A stretch of 64,000 nucleotides of DNA, taken from NCBI RefSeq assembly GCF_001528665.1, contig NZ_BBYJ01000006.1:1-64000 (forward strand), written 5' to 3'. A program made the position numbers and the translations under genes. The stretch's first letter is position 1, and the number at the start of each line of letters is the position of its first letter. Source of the stretch: Microtetraspora malaysiensis. Its GTDB lineage: Bacteria; Actinomycetota; Actinomycetes; Streptosporangiales; Streptosporangiaceae. This document shows positions 41,867-50,936 of the stretch, piece after piece. The notes under the pieces are model-generated. The model was given only the letters and a program-made list of their open reading frames with translations. It had not been told where the DNA came from and did not search any database.

Positions 41867-42757
41867 ATGGGGCACGCCAGGGAGACCGGCCGGCCGTTCG
41901 CTGTGCCGGACGCGGCGCGGATCTCCGCGAACCTGCGCTCGCTCCTGGGCGACCACCGGCTCTCCCCGTCGCAGCGCCGGATCGCGCGCTACCTGCTCGA
42001 CCACGCGCAAGAGGCCGTCTTCTTCACCAGCACCGACATCGCCGAGCGCGTCGGAGTCAGCCAGCCGTCGGTCACCCGCTTCGCCGCCGCGCTCGGGTTC
42101 AGGGGGTTCCCCGAGTTCCGGGACGCGCTCCGCTCGTCGGTGTTCGGCGGCCCGCAACGAGCGCTGCCCGCCGAGGGCCTCAACGAGATCCAGGAACTGG
42201 TGAACTCCGAGATCCGCGACCTCGAGCGGCTGCGGGACGGTCTCGGGGATCTCAGTAAGCTTCGGCAGGTGGCCGCTCACCTGGCCAGGTCGCGTCCGCT
42301 CCTGGTGGTGGGACTGCGGATCTCCGCCCCGCTTGCGCACCTGTTCGGCTACCTCGCCGAAAAGGTGCTCCCGGACGTACGGGTACTGGACGTCGCGGGG
42401 TCGCCCCTGGAGGACCGGCTGAGCCGGGCGGCCGAAGCCGGAGCCGAGTGGGTGCTTGCCATCGGATTGCCGCGCTACCCGCGCGAGCTGGCCCAGGGGC
42501 TCATATGGGCGCGGCGCGTGGGGCTGAAGGTCGCCCTCATCACCGATCAACCGGTCGGCCGGCTCACCGACCTCGCGGACGAGGTCCTGCTCGCACCGGT
42601 GAGCTCGGATTTCGCGTTCGACTCCCACGCAGGTCCCACGGTTCTGTGCACGGCGCTGCTGCACACCATGCTGGACACCCTCGCCGCCGAAGGGCAGGCC
42701 CAGCTCGAAGCCTTCGACGACAGCGCCACGGAACGCCAGATCTTCCTGCCGTACTGA
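41867..42757 (+). CDS. MurR/RpiR-family regulator
   Basis: A 296-residue regulator from ATG 41867. The N-terminal HTH_6 domain shows LSPSQRRIARYLLDHAQEA, FTSTDIAERVGVSQPSVTRF and FRGFPEFRDAL. The C-terminal SIS sugar-phosphate domain (about 130-285) shows RPLLVVGLRISAPLAHLFGY and VLAIGLPRYPRELAQGL. Family members respond to phosphosugars. No sugar genes are adjacent, so the target operon is unknown; it could also regulate the upstream carboxypeptidase. Confidence 0.8.
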   Translation: MGHARETGRPFAVPDAARISANLRSLLGDHRLSPSQRRIARYLLDHAQEAVFFTSTDIAERVGVSQPSVTRFAAALGFRGFPEFRDALRSSVFGGPQRALPAEGLNEIQELVNSEIRDLERLRDGLGDLSKLRQVAAHLARSRPLLVVGLRISAPLAHLFGYLAEKVLPDVRVLDVAGSPLEDRLSRAAEAGAEWVLAIGLPRYPRELAQGLIWARRVGLKVALITDQPVGRLTDLADEVLLAPVSSDFAFDSHAGPTVLCTALLHTMLDTLAAEGQAQLEAFDDSATERQIFLPY

Positions 42758-43202
42758 ACGTTCCCTTTCTCACACCGGAGCTGTGCGGCGGCGGACGGGG
42801 GCGGCGAGTTCGACAGTGCGCGGTCAGCGGGTGTAGGTCAACACGCCCAAGTGAGTCCGCGCTCGGCGAGGGGCGCGGCCGGGTTGCACGGCTGCTCGGG
42901 CAGAGCCGGGTTCGCGTACCCGCGGTGAACAAGGATGACCAAGGGGAGCCGCGGGGAATGCGATCAACGGCTCAGCCGACAGGGACCCAGGTCGATCCAG
43001 ATCAGCATGCGTCTTCGCAAGCAGGACGTCAGGAGTCTGAGCGCCCCTGGCTTCATCCAACGGGGTGGCGTGCTCCCAGGCCGCTACGAATTTCCATCGG
43101 ATTCCAGCGGGACGTTGGACTCGCGTCACCCAAGACGGCCTATCGGATCAGGCTTCGCCGCGCGGGCGAAGCCTGCAGGTTGATCACAATCCGATACGCG
43201 CC
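42758..43202 (+). other. convergent intergenic region
   Basis: No gene is supported between the RpiR regulator and the helicase-like gene. The only clear structure is the hairpin at 43149-43175. Confidence 0.4.
43149..43175 (-). terminator. hairpin terminator of the helicase-like gene
   Basis: CAGGCTTCGCC and GGCGAAGCCTG form a perfect 11-bp stem with a 5-base loop, 28 bases past the minus-strand stop at 43203. Confidence 0.6.
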
Positions 43203-45704
43203 CTAGCGGGCGGCGACGACCGAGGTGATCTCGCCCAGCGGGAAGTCGAGGTAGTCCCCGGCCTCCTCGCACCACGCGTCGAGGACGCCGTCGCGCAGCT
43301 CGCCGTGGCTCACCGTGGCGGTCACGCCGTCCGTCAGCGTGATCAGCGCGCGTACGCCCCGATCGACGACGAAGCCGAGCAGCGTCTGCTGCGCGGTCGG
43401 CAACCGGATCGCCCGGCGCCCGATGACCGCCCACGTCCGGCCCGGCGCCCGGTCGGGCGTCTCGCCGCCACGGCGGGCCCCGCTTGCTGCGAGCAGCCTC
43501 CGCGCGTGCTCACGCGGGTCCGGCACGTCCGGCGGGAGGGTCGCGAGGCCGTCCAGCAGCCCGTACGGGTGGGCGGGGACGTCGGCCTCGGCGGTCCGCC
43601 CGCCGGGGAACAGGATCAACCGGCCGTCGCGCGGGTCCGGCTCGCGCTCCCCGGCGCGCTTCCCCTCCCGGTCACCGGTCCGGTCCGGGGTGTCGTGGCC
43701 CGGGCGCGGGCCGCGGCGGACGGCGAGCCCGCCGAAGCCGTCGGGCACCGGGGCGTACCCGGCCTCGCGCAGCGCGGCGAGCGTCCGCTCGGGGGTCGCG
43801 CCGCTCGCCAGAACGGTCGGCGCCAGGAGGCGGAGGCCGAGCCGGCCGAGCTTGCGATGCGCGTTGATCTCGGCCAGCAGCGCGGGATCCGAGCCGAGGA
43901 CGACGCAGCCCACCGAGGCCACGGTGACCTCGCCGTGCCTGCGGGCCACGTCCCGGACGAGGTACACGAGCGGCTGGGGCAGCGTGCCCACCTCGGCTAG
44001 CGCGTCGAGCAGCGTGTCGGCGCTCTCCCCGGCGTCCAGGGCACGCCGAACGCTGGCGGGGCCGAACCGCCAGACCGACGCCGCTCCCTGGGACTCGCGG
44101 TCGGCGGTGCGGTCGAGCAGGGACGCCAGCTCGGCGGAGGGCGGGCCGGTGACGACGGCCGTCAAGTCCGCGCCGAAGAGCGCCGTGCGCTGCGCGCTCG
44201 CCAGCGCCTTGGCCGACCGCTCCGCCAGGGCCGGGTCGTGCTCGACCTCGGCGACGGCGCTGTCGTTCTCGCCGCCCGCGACCGAGCCGAGCGCGGCCAG
44301 CGCCCGGCCCAGCGCGGTCAGGGCCGGGCCGGAGCACAGCCCGAGCAGCGCGGCCTCCTCCAGAACGGCCGGGGCGCATTCGGCGAGCAGCTCCCTGTCG
44401 AGCAGTGGCGCCCGCCAGTGGACGGCCTGCACGAGCTCCGGAAACGTCGCGAAGCCCCGGCCCTCGGGGATCTCCGTGAGCGCGCCGAGCAGGGCACGGC
44501 GGATCCGGGCGACCGTCTCGCCCTCGGGGTCGTCGCCCAGCACGGTCGCGTACCGCTCCTGGACGCGCCGCAGGGACGACCGCTCCATCCGCCACCAGGC
44601 GGCCAGCAGCACGCGGAGCCGGGCCGGGCCCTCCGACAGCCGCCACCGGTCGAACCTGTCGGTGGGGACGAGCCCGCCCGCCTCCTCGTCCAGGCCGATC
44701 AGCCGGGCCACGGCCGACACCTCGATCAGGAGGCGGGCCTCCGCCTCGGCGCAGCCGGTCTCCTTGGCGACGCGCTTCACCTCGCGCACGCCGACGCCGC
44801 CGCCCTTCAGCAGGGGCAGCGGCGTCTTGTCGATGTTCTCCAGGACGGCGGTCGCGCGGTCGAGCAGCCGCGGCGCGGCCAGGCACATCTCGTACTCGAC
44901 CGCCTCCGCGTCGACCGCGACGGTCGCGAGGTCGGGCGGACACGGCGTGAACGGCGGGTGGTAGTCCGGCCCGCGCAGGGCCAGCGCCACCTCCCGCGGC
45001 ATTCCGGCGACCCCCCACTGCGTACGGAAGAGCAGGCCGCGCTCGACGGCCCATTTCTCCGGGGTCCCCAGCGTGATGAACAGGTCGCCGTTCACGCTGC
45101 GGATCGGGCCGTCCCAGGCGAAGTCGTCGAGCATGCCGATCGTGCCCTCCGGCGCCTCGGCGACCAGGGACGACAACAGCTCGGCGTCGCTCAGAGCCGC
45201 CGACACCCGAGTCATCATCTGGCGTCTCGTCCCCTGGGGCGGGACGCCGAGGTTGCGGCACATCCGCCGCAGGCCCTCGGCGTTCAGCGTCCATGAGTCG
45301 AGGTACGCGGCGAGCGGCTCGCCGAGGCCGCACGGGGCCGTCCACCAGTGGGCGAGTGCTCCGGCCAGCCCGATCCTGCCGTCGGGCTCCGGCCAGGCCA
45401 GGGCGTGGTCGTACAGGCGGTCCAGCCAGGGGATGGTCTCCGAGACGCTCACGCCCAGGAAACGGGCGAGCCGGTCCTCAGCGGGACGGTCGCCGAGCGC
45501 GAGGCACGCCTGCACGATCTCCAGGGCCGGGAGGGGAAGTGTGCGCATGACCTCCATGACGGCGAAGTCGCCGGCGAGCCGTTCGGCGAGGGCGTCAAGC
45601 GTGCGGGGCCATGGCGGGATGAGGGCGTCCGGGCGGTTGCCCAGCACGCGCGTGAGTCGTTCTTCGTCGAGAGCGGCCAGCCAGCCGGTCAGGTGATCGT
45701 CCAT
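43203..45704 (-). CDS. helicase-associated (XPB/Ssl2-like) domain protein
   Basis: An 833-residue protein from ATG 45704 (MDDHLTGWLAALDEERLTRV). It corresponds to the actinobacterial family related to Mycobacterium tuberculosis Rv0862c, annotated with a helicase conserved C-terminal (Helicase_C_3) domain. No Walker A or DEAD/H motif is present, so it is not itself an active helicase. The N-terminal half is helical, and the middle carries a winged-helix-like segment (KGGGVGVREVKRVAKETGC). The C-terminal part (RTWAVIGRRAIRLPTAQQTL) ends with a WYL-like strand set. In mycobacteria it is next to the XPB helicase gene. No such gene is seen here. Confidence 0.7.
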   Translation of the reverse strand: MDDHLTGWLAALDEERLTRVLGNRPDALIPPWPRTLDALAERLAGDFAVMEVMRTLPLPALEIVQACLALGDRPAEDRLARFLGVSVSETIPWLDRLYDHALAWPEPDGRIGLAGALAHWWTAPCGLGEPLAAYLDSWTLNAEGLRRMCRNLGVPPQGTRRQMMTRVSAALSDAELLSSLVAEAPEGTIGMLDDFAWDGPIRSVNGDLFITLGTPEKWAVERGLLFRTQWGVAGMPREVALALRGPDYHPPFTPCPPDLATVAVDAEAVEYEMCLAAPRLLDRATAVLENIDKTPLPLLKGGGVGVREVKRVAKETGCAEAEARLLIEVSAVARLIGLDEEAGGLVPTDRFDRWRLSEGPARLRVLLAAWWRMERSSLRRVQERYATVLGDDPEGETVARIRRALLGALTEIPEGRGFATFPELVQAVHWRAPLLDRELLAECAPAVLEEAALLGLCSGPALTALGRALAALGSVAGGENDSAVAEVEHDPALAERSAKALASAQRTALFGADLTAVVTGPPSAELASLLDRTADRESQGAASVWRFGPASVRRALDAGESADTLLDALAEVGTLPQPLVYLVRDVARRHGEVTVASVGCVVLGSDPALLAEINAHRKLGRLGLRLLAPTVLASGATPERTLAALREAGYAPVPDGFGGLAVRRGPRPGHDTPDRTGDREGKRAGEREPDPRDGRLILFPGGRTAEADVPAHPYGLLDGLATLPPDVPDPREHARRLLAASGARRGGETPDRAPGRTWAVIGRRAIRLPTAQQTLLGFVVDRGVRALITLTDGVTATVSHGELRDGVLDAWCEEAGDYLDFPLGEITSVVAAR

Positions 45705-45997
45705 CAGACAGAGCTCTCTCGGGAGTCTCGGGAGGGCCACCGTAATCCAGATCGCGGGTCGCGGGGGGCCGGGCGACAGAAATATGAGCCCCTGTTTGAC
45801 TCCTGACGAGATCGGCCCGGAGGCGCGGCACCCCCGGCCGCGCCCCGCTCCGGCGCGGCCGTCGCGGCGTCTCGGCGTCTCGGCGTCGTGCACGAGCGCG
45901 GGGGAGGGGACGGGCCGGGGGGAGAGAAAGTCGGAGCGCGCACGGCGGGCGGACGCGGCGATGGGGAAGCGCGACCGGGCGAACCGGTCGCGACGGG

Positions 45998-46570
45998 TCA
46001 GGCGGAGAGGACGGCCCAGACGGCCTTGCCCTGGGGCGCGAGCGGAGACCAGCCCCAGCACACGCTCATGGACTCGACGATGTGCAGTCCCAGCCCGCCC
46101 GGCTCGAACGGAGACGGATCACGCAGCACCGGGGCGGCCGAGCCGGGGTCGGTGATCGCGCAGGTGACCAGAGGGCCGCGGCGGATCAGCGACAGCCGTA
46201 CGACCTCGCGGTCGCGGCGGCGCGGCGCGGCGCCGAGCATGAGGCCGTGCCGGAGGGCGTTGGTGGCGAGTTCGGAGACGACGAGCTCCATGCCCTCGGC
46301 CAGCTCGCCCATGTTCCAGCCGGCCAGCGTCCCCACGGCGAAACTGCGGGCCGAGTGGATCGACTCCGCGCTCGGAAGCAGGACGAATGTGGCGCTTGCG
46401 GCGGCGGATCCGGGGGCGAGAAGATCACGCGCGGGTTCCGGCCACCAGCCGAGGGGAGGCCACCAATCGAGCGCCGACCACTGGGTTTGGCCACGAGTCA
46501 GGTTCGCGGACTGCACGAGATCATGATGGTGCACGGTCACGTGCATGTGCAAGAGCGGATGCACGTGCAT
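45998..46570 (-). CDS. ATP-binding anti-sigma-type regulatory kinase domain protein
   Basis: A 190-residue protein with a GHKL/HATPase_c_2 domain: ELVVSELATNALRHGLM (N-box), ITDPGSAAPVLRDPSPFEPG (degenerate G1) and GGLGLHIVESMSV (G2). It belongs with the divergent XRE regulator and DUF397 protein; this trio is typical of the WhiJ/AbaA type loci that control development and antibiotic production in streptomycetes. The N terminus is unusually His-rich (MHVHPLLHMHVTVHHHDL), and the coding start overlaps palindromes with TGCACGTGCA, so a later start is possible. Confidence 0.75.
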   Translation of the reverse strand: MHVHPLLHMHVTVHHHDLVQSANLTRGQTQWSALDWWPPLGWWPEPARDLLAPGSAAASATFVLLPSAESIHSARSFAVGTLAGWNMGELAEGMELVVSELATNALRHGLMLGAAPRRRDREVVRLSLIRRGPLVTCAITDPGSAAPVLRDPSPFEPGGLGLHIVESMSVCWGWSPLAPQGKAVWAVLSA

Positions 46571-46582
46571 TTGGGGGATGCA
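46529..46582 (+). promoter_or_regulatory. cluster of TGCA/CACGTG palindromes at the divergent regulator promoters
   Basis: ATGCACGTGCAT at 46559-46570 is a perfect 12-bp palindrome. Nearby copies of its parts are GTGCAC (46529), CACGTGCATGTGCA (46539-46552) and a further ATGCAC (about 46578). The cluster spans the ATP-binding gene start and lies about 100 bases before the XRE gene, so binding by the XRE protein is plausible. Confidence 0.45.
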
Positions 46583-46672
46583 CGCGCTACGGTTACCCCC
46601 AATACACCTCTGGGACGAAGGGGGCGATCTTTGACAGACTGTGACTCAGTCCACATACCGGAGGAATAGCAC

Positions 46673-47539
46673 GTGTCGATAGATCCGCCTGGATCCGGCT
46701 CCACCGTTCGGCGAATCATGCTTGGTGCGAGCCTTCGCAAACTGCGCGAGGACCGGGGACTGACCCGGGAGGTCGCGGGATTCCATATCCGCGCCTCAGA
46801 ATCCAAGATCAGCCGGATGGAGCTCGGCCGGGTCGGATTCAAGACACGTGATGTCGAAGACCTGCTCACGTTGTACGGCGTCCACGACGACGCCGAACGC
46901 CGTGGCCTGCTGGAGATGGTCCGTGAGGCCAACACGCCCGGCTGGTGGCACAAGTACGGCGACGTACTGCCGAACTGGTTCGTCACCTTCATCGGACTCG
47001 AAGAGGCGGCGAGCGTGATCCGCACCTATGAGGTGCAGTTCGTGCCCGGCCTGCTCCAGACGGCCGCGTACGCCCGCGCGGTGATCCGACTCGGCTACCC
47101 GGACGACCCGGAGGAGTCGATCGAGCACCGCGTCCATCTGCGTATGCAGCGCCAGGAACGGCTGCGGCAGAAGGGTGGGCCGAGGCTCTGGGCGGTCATC
47201 GACGAAGCCGCGCTCAAGCGCCCCATCGGTGGCGAGGGGATCATGCGGGAGCAGCTCCAGCACCTGCTGGAGGTGTCGATGCTGCCCAACATCACCGTTC
47301 AGGTGATGCCGTTCCGCTTCGGCATGCACGCGGCGGAGGGAGGGGCGTTCACGATCCTCCGTTTTCCCGAGGCCGATCTTTCGGACGTGGTCTACGTCGA
47401 GCAGCTGTGGGGTGCGCTGTACCTCGACAAGCGTGAGGACATCGATCCTTACCTCACCGCCATGGAGCAGTTGTGCGTGGAGAGCACCACGCCCGGGGGT
47501 ACCGCCGAGATCATCGGCGATCTTCTCAGAGAGATGTAA
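46673..47539 (+). CDS. XRE-family regulator with DUF5753 domain (WhiJ-like)
   Basis: A 288-residue regulator starting at GTG 46673. The helix-turn-helix occupies residues 18-75 (MLGASLRKLREDRGLTREVA, RASESKISRMELGRVGF). The DUF5753 domain follows: PGWWHKYGDVLPNWF, VIRTYEVQFVPGLLQTAAYAR and MLPNITVQVMPFRFGMHAAE. It is followed without any gap by the DUF397 gene (TAA then ATG). WhiJ-type proteins repress development and are counteracted by their DUF397 and ATP-binding partners. Confidence 0.85.
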   Translation: MSIDPPGSGSTVRRIMLGASLRKLREDRGLTREVAGFHIRASESKISRMELGRVGFKTRDVEDLLTLYGVHDDAERRGLLEMVREANTPGWWHKYGDVLPNWFVTFIGLEEAASVIRTYEVQFVPGLLQTAAYARAVIRLGYPDDPEESIEHRVHLRMQRQERLRQKGGPRLWAVIDEAALKRPIGGEGIMREQLQHLLEVSMLPNITVQVMPFRFGMHAAEGGAFTILRFPEADLSDVVYVEQLWGALYLDKREDIDPYLTAMEQLCVESTTPGGTAEIIGDLLREM

Positions 47540-47773
47540 ATGCAGACATATAACGGGATGCCGGCCACTGACCTGACCGGGGTCACCTGGCGAAAGAGCG
47601 TTCGGAGCAACTCGACCGGCAACTGCGTGGAGCTCGCCGAGCTTCCCGACGGCGGTGTGGCCGTGCGGAACTCGCGATTCCCCGAGGGGCCGGCGCTCAT
47701 CTACACACGGGACGAGATTCGAGCGCTGGTGCTCGGAGTCAAAGACGGGGAGTTCGACGGTCTTCTGGTGTAA
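47540..47773 (+). CDS. DUF397 protein, partner of the XRE regulator
   Basis: A 77-residue protein whose ATG follows directly after the stop of the XRE gene. The family pattern is complete: GVTWRKSVRSNSTGNCVELA, then VAVRNSRFPEGPALIYTRDE and a closing LGVKDGEFDGLLV. Small DUF397 proteins act with WhiJ-like regulators, probably by binding them. Confidence 0.9.
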   Translation: MQTYNGMPATDLTGVTWRKSVRSNSTGNCVELAELPDGGVAVRNSRFPEGPALIYTRDEIRALVLGVKDGEFDGLLV

Positions 47774-47880
47774 CGCCGTTTTTACGCGACCACGTACGGC
47801 CTTAACCGGCTCGTGCGGGACCGTGTAACACGCGTCCGGCAGATTGGGTCCCACACCATCGTGAGATGAGGGGGCTCGCC

Positions 47881-48156
47881 ATGCTGGATCAGATGACTTT
47901 CTACCCCGTTGCCGACGACGTGCTCTTCGCACCCGGCGGCCGCGTCGTGATCCGCACATACGGCGTCGCCACGGCGGCGGGGTCCACCGACGGGAGATCC
48001 CGGCCGGTGGCCTACCGGACGTGGGTCACCGGGGTCCGGGACCAACCCAGATACTGGCACTGGGGCCACTTCGAGGACGCGCGAACCGGCCACCGCGAAG
48101 TCCTCGAATGGCTGACCGGCCGCGGCCCCCGGCCCCAGCAGGTCGCGACCGGCTGA
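47881..48156 (+). CDS. hypothetical protein, 91 aa
   Basis: Start ATG 47881 is preferred to ATG 47866 because AGGGGG lies seven bases upstream. The product is a small beta-rich protein (VVIRTYGVATAAGST, RPVAYRTWVTGVRDQPRYWH) ending in EVLEWLTGRG. No domain is recognised. It lies shortly after the XRE-DUF397 pair but with its own ribosome binding site. Confidence 0.5.
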   Translation: MLDQMTFYPVADDVLFAPGGRVVIRTYGVATAAGSTDGRSRPVAYRTWVTGVRDQPRYWHWGHFEDARTGHREVLEWLTGRGPRPQQVATG

Positions 48157-48221
48157 GTTCGCGCCGCGGCCGGGCCCTGAGACGCGTCAACGGCGCCGCG
48201 TCCTCAGGGGAGCCGAAAGCG

Positions 48222-48803
48222 TCAGGGAACCGGGGCGTTCCACCGCAGGACGGCGGGCTCGCCGTGCTCGAATCCGAGCGCGGAGTACGTCCCGGTGTCC
48301 AGGCGGAAGAACCGCCCGTCGCCGGCGGGCAGGCCCAGCCAGCGGGCGGCGAGCACGCGCAGGAAATGGCCGTGCGAGACGAGCACGACGTCGCCGTCGG
48401 CGGCCCGGATCCGGGCGATCACCTTGTCCGCCCGCTCGCCCACGTGCGTGACACTCTCCCCGGGATGCGCCGCGTCGCCCGGGACGACGCCGTCGCGCCA
48501 GAGATACCAGCCGGGGCGCGTCGCGCGGATCTCCGGGGTGGTGATCCCCTCGTACCCGCCGTAGTCCCACTCCCACAGGTGGGGATCGGTCTCGACGGCC
48601 GAAAGCCCGGCGAGCCGGGCGGTCTCGCGGGCCCGCCGCGCGGGGCTGGAGAAGGCGAGGGCGAACGCGCGCCCCCGCACCACCCGGCCGAGCGCGCGCG
48701 CCTGCTCCTCGCCCCGCTCCGTGAGCGGCAGGTCCGTCAGGCCGGTGTGCCGTCCGTCCCTGCTCCATTCCGTCTCGCCGTGCCTCAGCAGAATGACATC
48801 CAT
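48222..48803 (-). CDS. histidine phosphatase (phosphoglycerate mutase-like)
   Basis: A 193-residue enzyme from ATG 48803. The active-site RHG motif is in ILLRHGETEWSRDGRHTGL. Further residues are in ALAFSSPARRARETARLAG, LWEWDYGGYEGITTPEIR and the second His in VVLVSHGHFLRVLAARW. It removes phosphate through a phosphohistidine intermediate. The closest functional groups are small-molecule or sugar phosphatases. Its start lies seven bases from the stop of the acyltransferase gene, so both are probably one transcript. Confidence 0.85.
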   Translation of the reverse strand: MDVILLRHGETEWSRDGRHTGLTDLPLTERGEEQARALGRVVRGRAFALAFSSPARRARETARLAGLSAVETDPHLWEWDYGGYEGITTPEIRATRPGWYLWRDGVVPGDAAHPGESVTHVGERADKVIARIRAADGDVVLVSHGHFLRVLAARWLGLPAGDGRFFRLDTGTYSALGFEHGEPAVLRWNAPVP

Positions 48804-48810
48804 ATGGGCA

Positions 48811-50139
48811 TCATCCCGGCAGGGCGCCGCTCGCCGTCGCCGGGTCACGCCCAGGAACGGTCAGGGCCGGGTCGCCCGACCACGCCGCGCCCCTTCGGGT
48901 GAGCACGAACAGGCCCGCGATGAGCACGCAGGTGGCGAGCGGCGGGAGCAGCCCGACGGTGAACCCGGTGACCATGAGGGTGGTCAGCCCCGCGCCGATC
49001 ATGAGGGTGCCGACGACCACGATGCGGGCCGAGGCGGTGCCGGGCGGCTCCTCCATCCGGCCGAAGAGGCCGACCAGCGCGAGCAGCACGACCGTCAGCG
49101 CCGCCAGCCAGAGCGGGATCCGCGCCCACCAGGAGGCGGTGCCCACCTCGGGCGTGTCCGCCCCGAACCCCAGGATGGCGACCCCCGACACGATGACCAG
49201 CGCCGTCATGTGCCAGAGGTAGAGCGTCATCATCCGGGGGGCGAGAACACGGAGCAGCGTGTCCACCCGGCCGCCGCGGGTGATCCGGTCGAGCGCCGGC
49301 CGCAGCAGCATCGCCAGCCCGAGCTGCCCGACGAACAGCGCCAGCATGCAGGCGCTCGGCGGGGCCATGTTCGACACCGCTCCGGGCATCCCGATCATGT
49401 GCGGCGGGTACGGCCCCGCGGCCACCATCCCGGCGACCATGCCGAAGCCCGCGACCGACAGCGCCAGGGCGCGCCCACCGCGCAGCCACTCCAGCCGGCC
49501 CTCGGCGTACAGGAAACCGACCTGGTGGACGGCGAGCCAGACGAACAGCACGTTCAGGTAGCCCGCCTGCTCCAGCCCGGAGAACCGGACCACGTCCACC
49601 AGCACCGCGCCCGCCGCCAGCGCCGGAAGCACCCGTCCGGCGGGCTGCCGCGACAGGTACGGCGTGGTCACCACCGCCAGCAGATAGACCGCGAGGAACC
49701 ACAGGAGCTGCCCCACGGTCCGGGCCGCGACCGCGACCGGCTGCTCGGGCACGTCGAAGGCCCCGAGAACGTAGGGGAGCGGCAACCAGACGAACGCCAG
49801 CGGCAGCACCGGCCAGGCGAGCCGCCGCAGCCGTCCCGCCACCCAGAGCCCGGGCGTGCGCCCCTTGTCCCGGGCGGAGCGCCAGCTCATCGCGTTCGCG
49901 GCGCCGCCCGCGAAGAACACCAGCGGCATCACCTGGCTGATCCAGGTGATCATCGGTACCCCGGCCAGCGCGTTCCCCGTGGACAGCCGCCCGTCGGCGT
50001 AGACGAGCACCGGCATGGTCCAGTGCTGGACGACGACCAGGACCATCCCGAAAACGCGCAGGATGTCGACGAACCTGTCCCGGTGCGCGGGGCTCGCCGG
50101 CACGCCGGTACGGGATGGGGGGAGCATGGTCAGTGACAT
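48811..50139 (-). CDS. acyltransferase-3 family membrane protein
   Basis: A 442-residue integral membrane protein with about ten hydrophobic segments and the acyltransferase 3 (OafA-like) pattern. It shows the opening RFVDILRVFGMVLVVVQHWT with the conserved His, then WISQVMPLVFFAGGAANAMS and MMTLYLWHMTALVIVSGVAI. It would transfer an acetyl or other acyl group to a cell-envelope or secreted sugar or peptide. The upstream palindrome at 50251-50268 and adjacent two-component system suggest regulated expression. Confidence 0.8.
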   Translation of the reverse strand: MSLTMLPPSRTGVPASPAHRDRFVDILRVFGMVLVVVQHWTMPVLVYADGRLSTGNALAGVPMITWISQVMPLVFFAGGAANAMSWRSARDKGRTPGLWVAGRLRRLAWPVLPLAFVWLPLPYVLGAFDVPEQPVAVAARTVGQLLWFLAVYLLAVVTTPYLSRQPAGRVLPALAAGAVLVDVVRFSGLEQAGYLNVLFVWLAVHQVGFLYAEGRLEWLRGGRALALSVAGFGMVAGMVAAGPYPPHMIGMPGAVSNMAPPSACMLALFVGQLGLAMLLRPALDRITRGGRVDTLLRVLAPRMMTLYLWHMTALVIVSGVAILGFGADTPEVGTASWWARIPLWLAALTVVLLALVGLFGRMEEPPGTASARIVVVGTLMIGAGLTTLMVTGFTVGLLPPLATCVLIAGLFVLTRRGAAWSGDPALTVPGRDPATASGALPG

Positions 50140-50250
50140 GGGGGAATTCGCCTCCGCTGGGGATCAACTCCTCAAGCATTGCGAAAAACCCCTGCTCGGC
50201 GCAGCGGTGCAGTCCCCCGTTCTGATCGTTCGGCCAGGACTACCACCGGG

Positions 50251-50268
50251 GGTGTAGCCAGCTACACC
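50251..50268 (-). promoter_or_regulatory. 18-bp palindrome upstream of acyltransferase gene
   Basis: GGTGTAGC-CA-GCTACACC has perfect 8-bp arms and lies 112 bases before the acyltransferase start. A LuxR-type response regulator gene is the next gene upstream, making it the first candidate to bind here. Confidence 0.5.
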
Positions 50269-50294
50269 ATCGCCCTCCGGAAGACCCGACCATG

Positions 50295-50936
50295 TCAGTG
50301 CGACAGGTAGCTGAGCACGGCCAACACCCGGCGGTGCCCGCCGTCGCTCGGCGGCAGCCCGAGCTTGACGAAGATGTTGCCGACATGCTTGTGCACCGAG
50401 CGTTCCGTGACCGTCAGGTGCGCCGCGATGTCGCCGTTCGACCTGCCCTCGGCCATGAGGGCGAGCACCTCGCGCTCGCGCGGGCTCAGCGCGTCCACCG
50501 GATGGCGGCCCTGCCGTACCAGCAGTTGGGAGATGACCTCCGGGTCCATGGCCGTGCCGCCGCCGGCCACCCGCCGCAGCGCGTCGACGAACTCCGAGAT
50601 CCGGCCGACCCGGTCCTTCAGCATGTAGCCGATGCCGCCCTCGCCGCTCGCCAGCAGCTCGGTCGCATACGTCCGCTCGACGTACTGCGAGAGCACGAGG
50701 ATCGGCTGGCCCGGGTGCCTGCGCCGCACCTCGACGGCGGCGCGCACGCCCTCGTCGCTGAAGGTCGGCGGCAGCCGCACGTCGACCACGGCGATGTCGG
50801 GCCGCTGCTCGTCGACGGCGCGCAGGAACGCCTCGGCGGTGTCGACCGTCCCGGTCACCTCGTGCCCCTCGGTGCGGAGCAGCAGCGCCAGCCCCTCGGC
50901 CAGCAGCACGTTGTCCTCGACGATCAGCACTCTCAC
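50295..50936 (-). CDS. NarL/LuxR-family response regulator
   Basis: A 213-residue regulator. The receiver domain shows RVLIVEDNVLLAEGLALLL with the acidic pocket, phosphorylated Asp in DIAVVDVRLPP and Lys in YMLKDRVG. The LuxR helix-turn-helix is LSPREREVLALMAEGRSNGD, then LTVTERSVHKHVGNIFVKLG. GTG 50936 forms a GTGA overlap with the stop of the histidine kinase gene, so the pair is translationally coupled. The target is unknown; the 18-bp palindrome just downstream of this gene is a candidate. Confidence 0.9.
   Translation of the reverse strand: MRVLIVEDNVLLAEGLALLLRTEGHEVTGTVDTAEAFLRAVDEQRPDIAVVDVRLPPTFSDEGVRAAVEVRRRHPGQPILVLSQYVERTYATELLASGEGGIGYMLKDRVGRISEFVDALRRVAGGGTAMDPEVISQLLVRQGRHPVDALSPREREVLALMAEGRSNGDIAAHLTVTERSVHKHVGNIFVKLGLPPSDGGHRRVLAVLSYLSH

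Noticed and set aside
48721..50136. 471-codon plus-strand frame rich in Gln/His/Arg opposite the acyltransferase
   Set aside because: Typical antisense shadow of a membrane protein gene.
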